Assembly (NCBI GenBank): GCA_002482715.1
Contig: DLGN01000030.1
Location: 1 to 5,427, forward strand
DNA length: 5,427 nucleotides
From: Oxalobacteraceae bacterium UBA7693
GTDB lineage: Bacteria > Pseudomonadota > Gammaproteobacteria > Burkholderiales > Burkholderiaceae_D
Reading direction: 5' to 3'
The notes under the pieces are model-generated. The model was not told the DNA's origin and made no database searches. It was given only the letters and a program-made list of their open reading frames with translations. Below, in pieces: positions 5,326-5,427 of the stretch. A program made the translations under genes and the position numbers. How positions within the stretch are numbered: the first letter of the stretch is position 1; each line of letters starts with the position of its first letter.

Positions 5326-5427
5326 ATGACGCATACCGCAAAACGCTTCTCCGATTTACCGCTTAATCCAGCGCTAATCAGCAATCTCGAAAGCTTAGCT
5401 TATCTGGAAATGACAGAAATTCAAGCA
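5326..5427 (+). CDS. dbpA: ATP-dependent DEAD-box RNA helicase, probably DbpA (N-terminal part, runs off the right edge)
   Basis: DbpA is a cytoplasmic DEAD-box helicase that binds hairpin 92 of 23S rRNA through its C-terminal domain and acts in 50S subunit assembly. Only the first 34 codons are visible. They form the helicase Q motif region: the conserved upstream aromatic is F8 in FSDLPL, and the motif is AYLEMTEIQ at 25-33 with Q33. F8 lies exactly 17 residues before the motif, as in the family. MT in place of the usual PT before the motif's Gln resembles E. coli DbpA (GYLTMTPVQ) rather than RhlE or SrmB, and is the reason for the symbol. The Walker A, DEAD and RNA-recognition domains lie beyond the edge, so another DEAD-box helicase is possible. 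The ATG at 5326 has only a weak GAG about 7 nt upstream. An in-frame TAG at 5269-5271 blocks any far upstream start. The gene is divergent from ndk. Confidence 0.8.
   Translation, partial: MTHTAKRFSDLPLNPALISNLESLAYLEMTEIQA

Noticed and set aside
1..5427. A novel defence, mobile or biosynthetic system
   Set aside because: Every substantial coding region belongs to a well-known housekeeping family in a conserved order. Composition is even, and no integrase, transposase, repeat array or unknown multi-gene cassette is present.

Overview
The window is a conserved chromosomal housekeeping block from a proteobacterium, most likely a betaproteobacterium of order Burkholderiales. The evidence is the gene order ndk–rlmN–pilF–rodZ–ispG–hisS, and the long (420-residue) IspG with extra segments relative to the E. 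coli enzyme, a form typical of Betaproteobacteria. GC content looks to be in the mid-40s percent (hand count of one line, 45%), low for Burkholderiales. An Oxalobacteraceae-like or other lower-GC lineage is possible but is not proven from this window.

Layout: on the minus strand, read from right to left, lie ndk (5010-4585), a 103-nt spacer with a hairpin, rlmN (4481-3327), pilF/pilW (3327-2530), rodZ (2537-1545), ispG (1542-280), a 67-nt spacer, and the 5' end of hisS (212 to the window edge). The rlmN–pilF junction overlaps by 1 nt, pilF–rodZ by 8 nt, and rodZ–ispG are 2 nt apart, so these four genes look translationally coupled in one operon. ndk is probably the first gene and hisS continues the unit beyond the window. 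On the plus strand, at the right edge, is the 5' end of a DEAD-box RNA helicase gene, probably dbpA (5326 to the edge). It is transcribed divergently from ndk across a 315-bp intergenic region.

Functions: Ndk balances nucleoside triphosphates. RlmN methylates A2503 of 23S rRNA and A37 of some tRNAs. PilF is the outer-membrane TPR pilotin lipoprotein of type IV pili. RodZ links MreB to the inner membrane for rod shape. IspG is the Fe-S enzyme of the penultimate MEP (isoprenoid) step. HisS charges tRNA-His. DbpA is a helicase for large-subunit ribosome assembly. The cluster joins translation and ribosome maturation with cell-envelope functions, including isoprenoids that feed undecaprenyl phosphate for wall synthesis.

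I found no mobile element, CRISPR array, RNA gene, toxin–antitoxin module or defence system, and no broken gene. I do not see an undescribed system here. The less explained material is non-coding. The ndk/dbpA intergenic region has a cluster of CTAG tetranucleotides, an inverted repeat against a candidate ndk -10 box, a dbpA-leader hairpin and a G-poor tract. There are also hairpins at and after the ndk stop codon, and short direct repeats over the ribosome-binding regions of rlmN and hisS.
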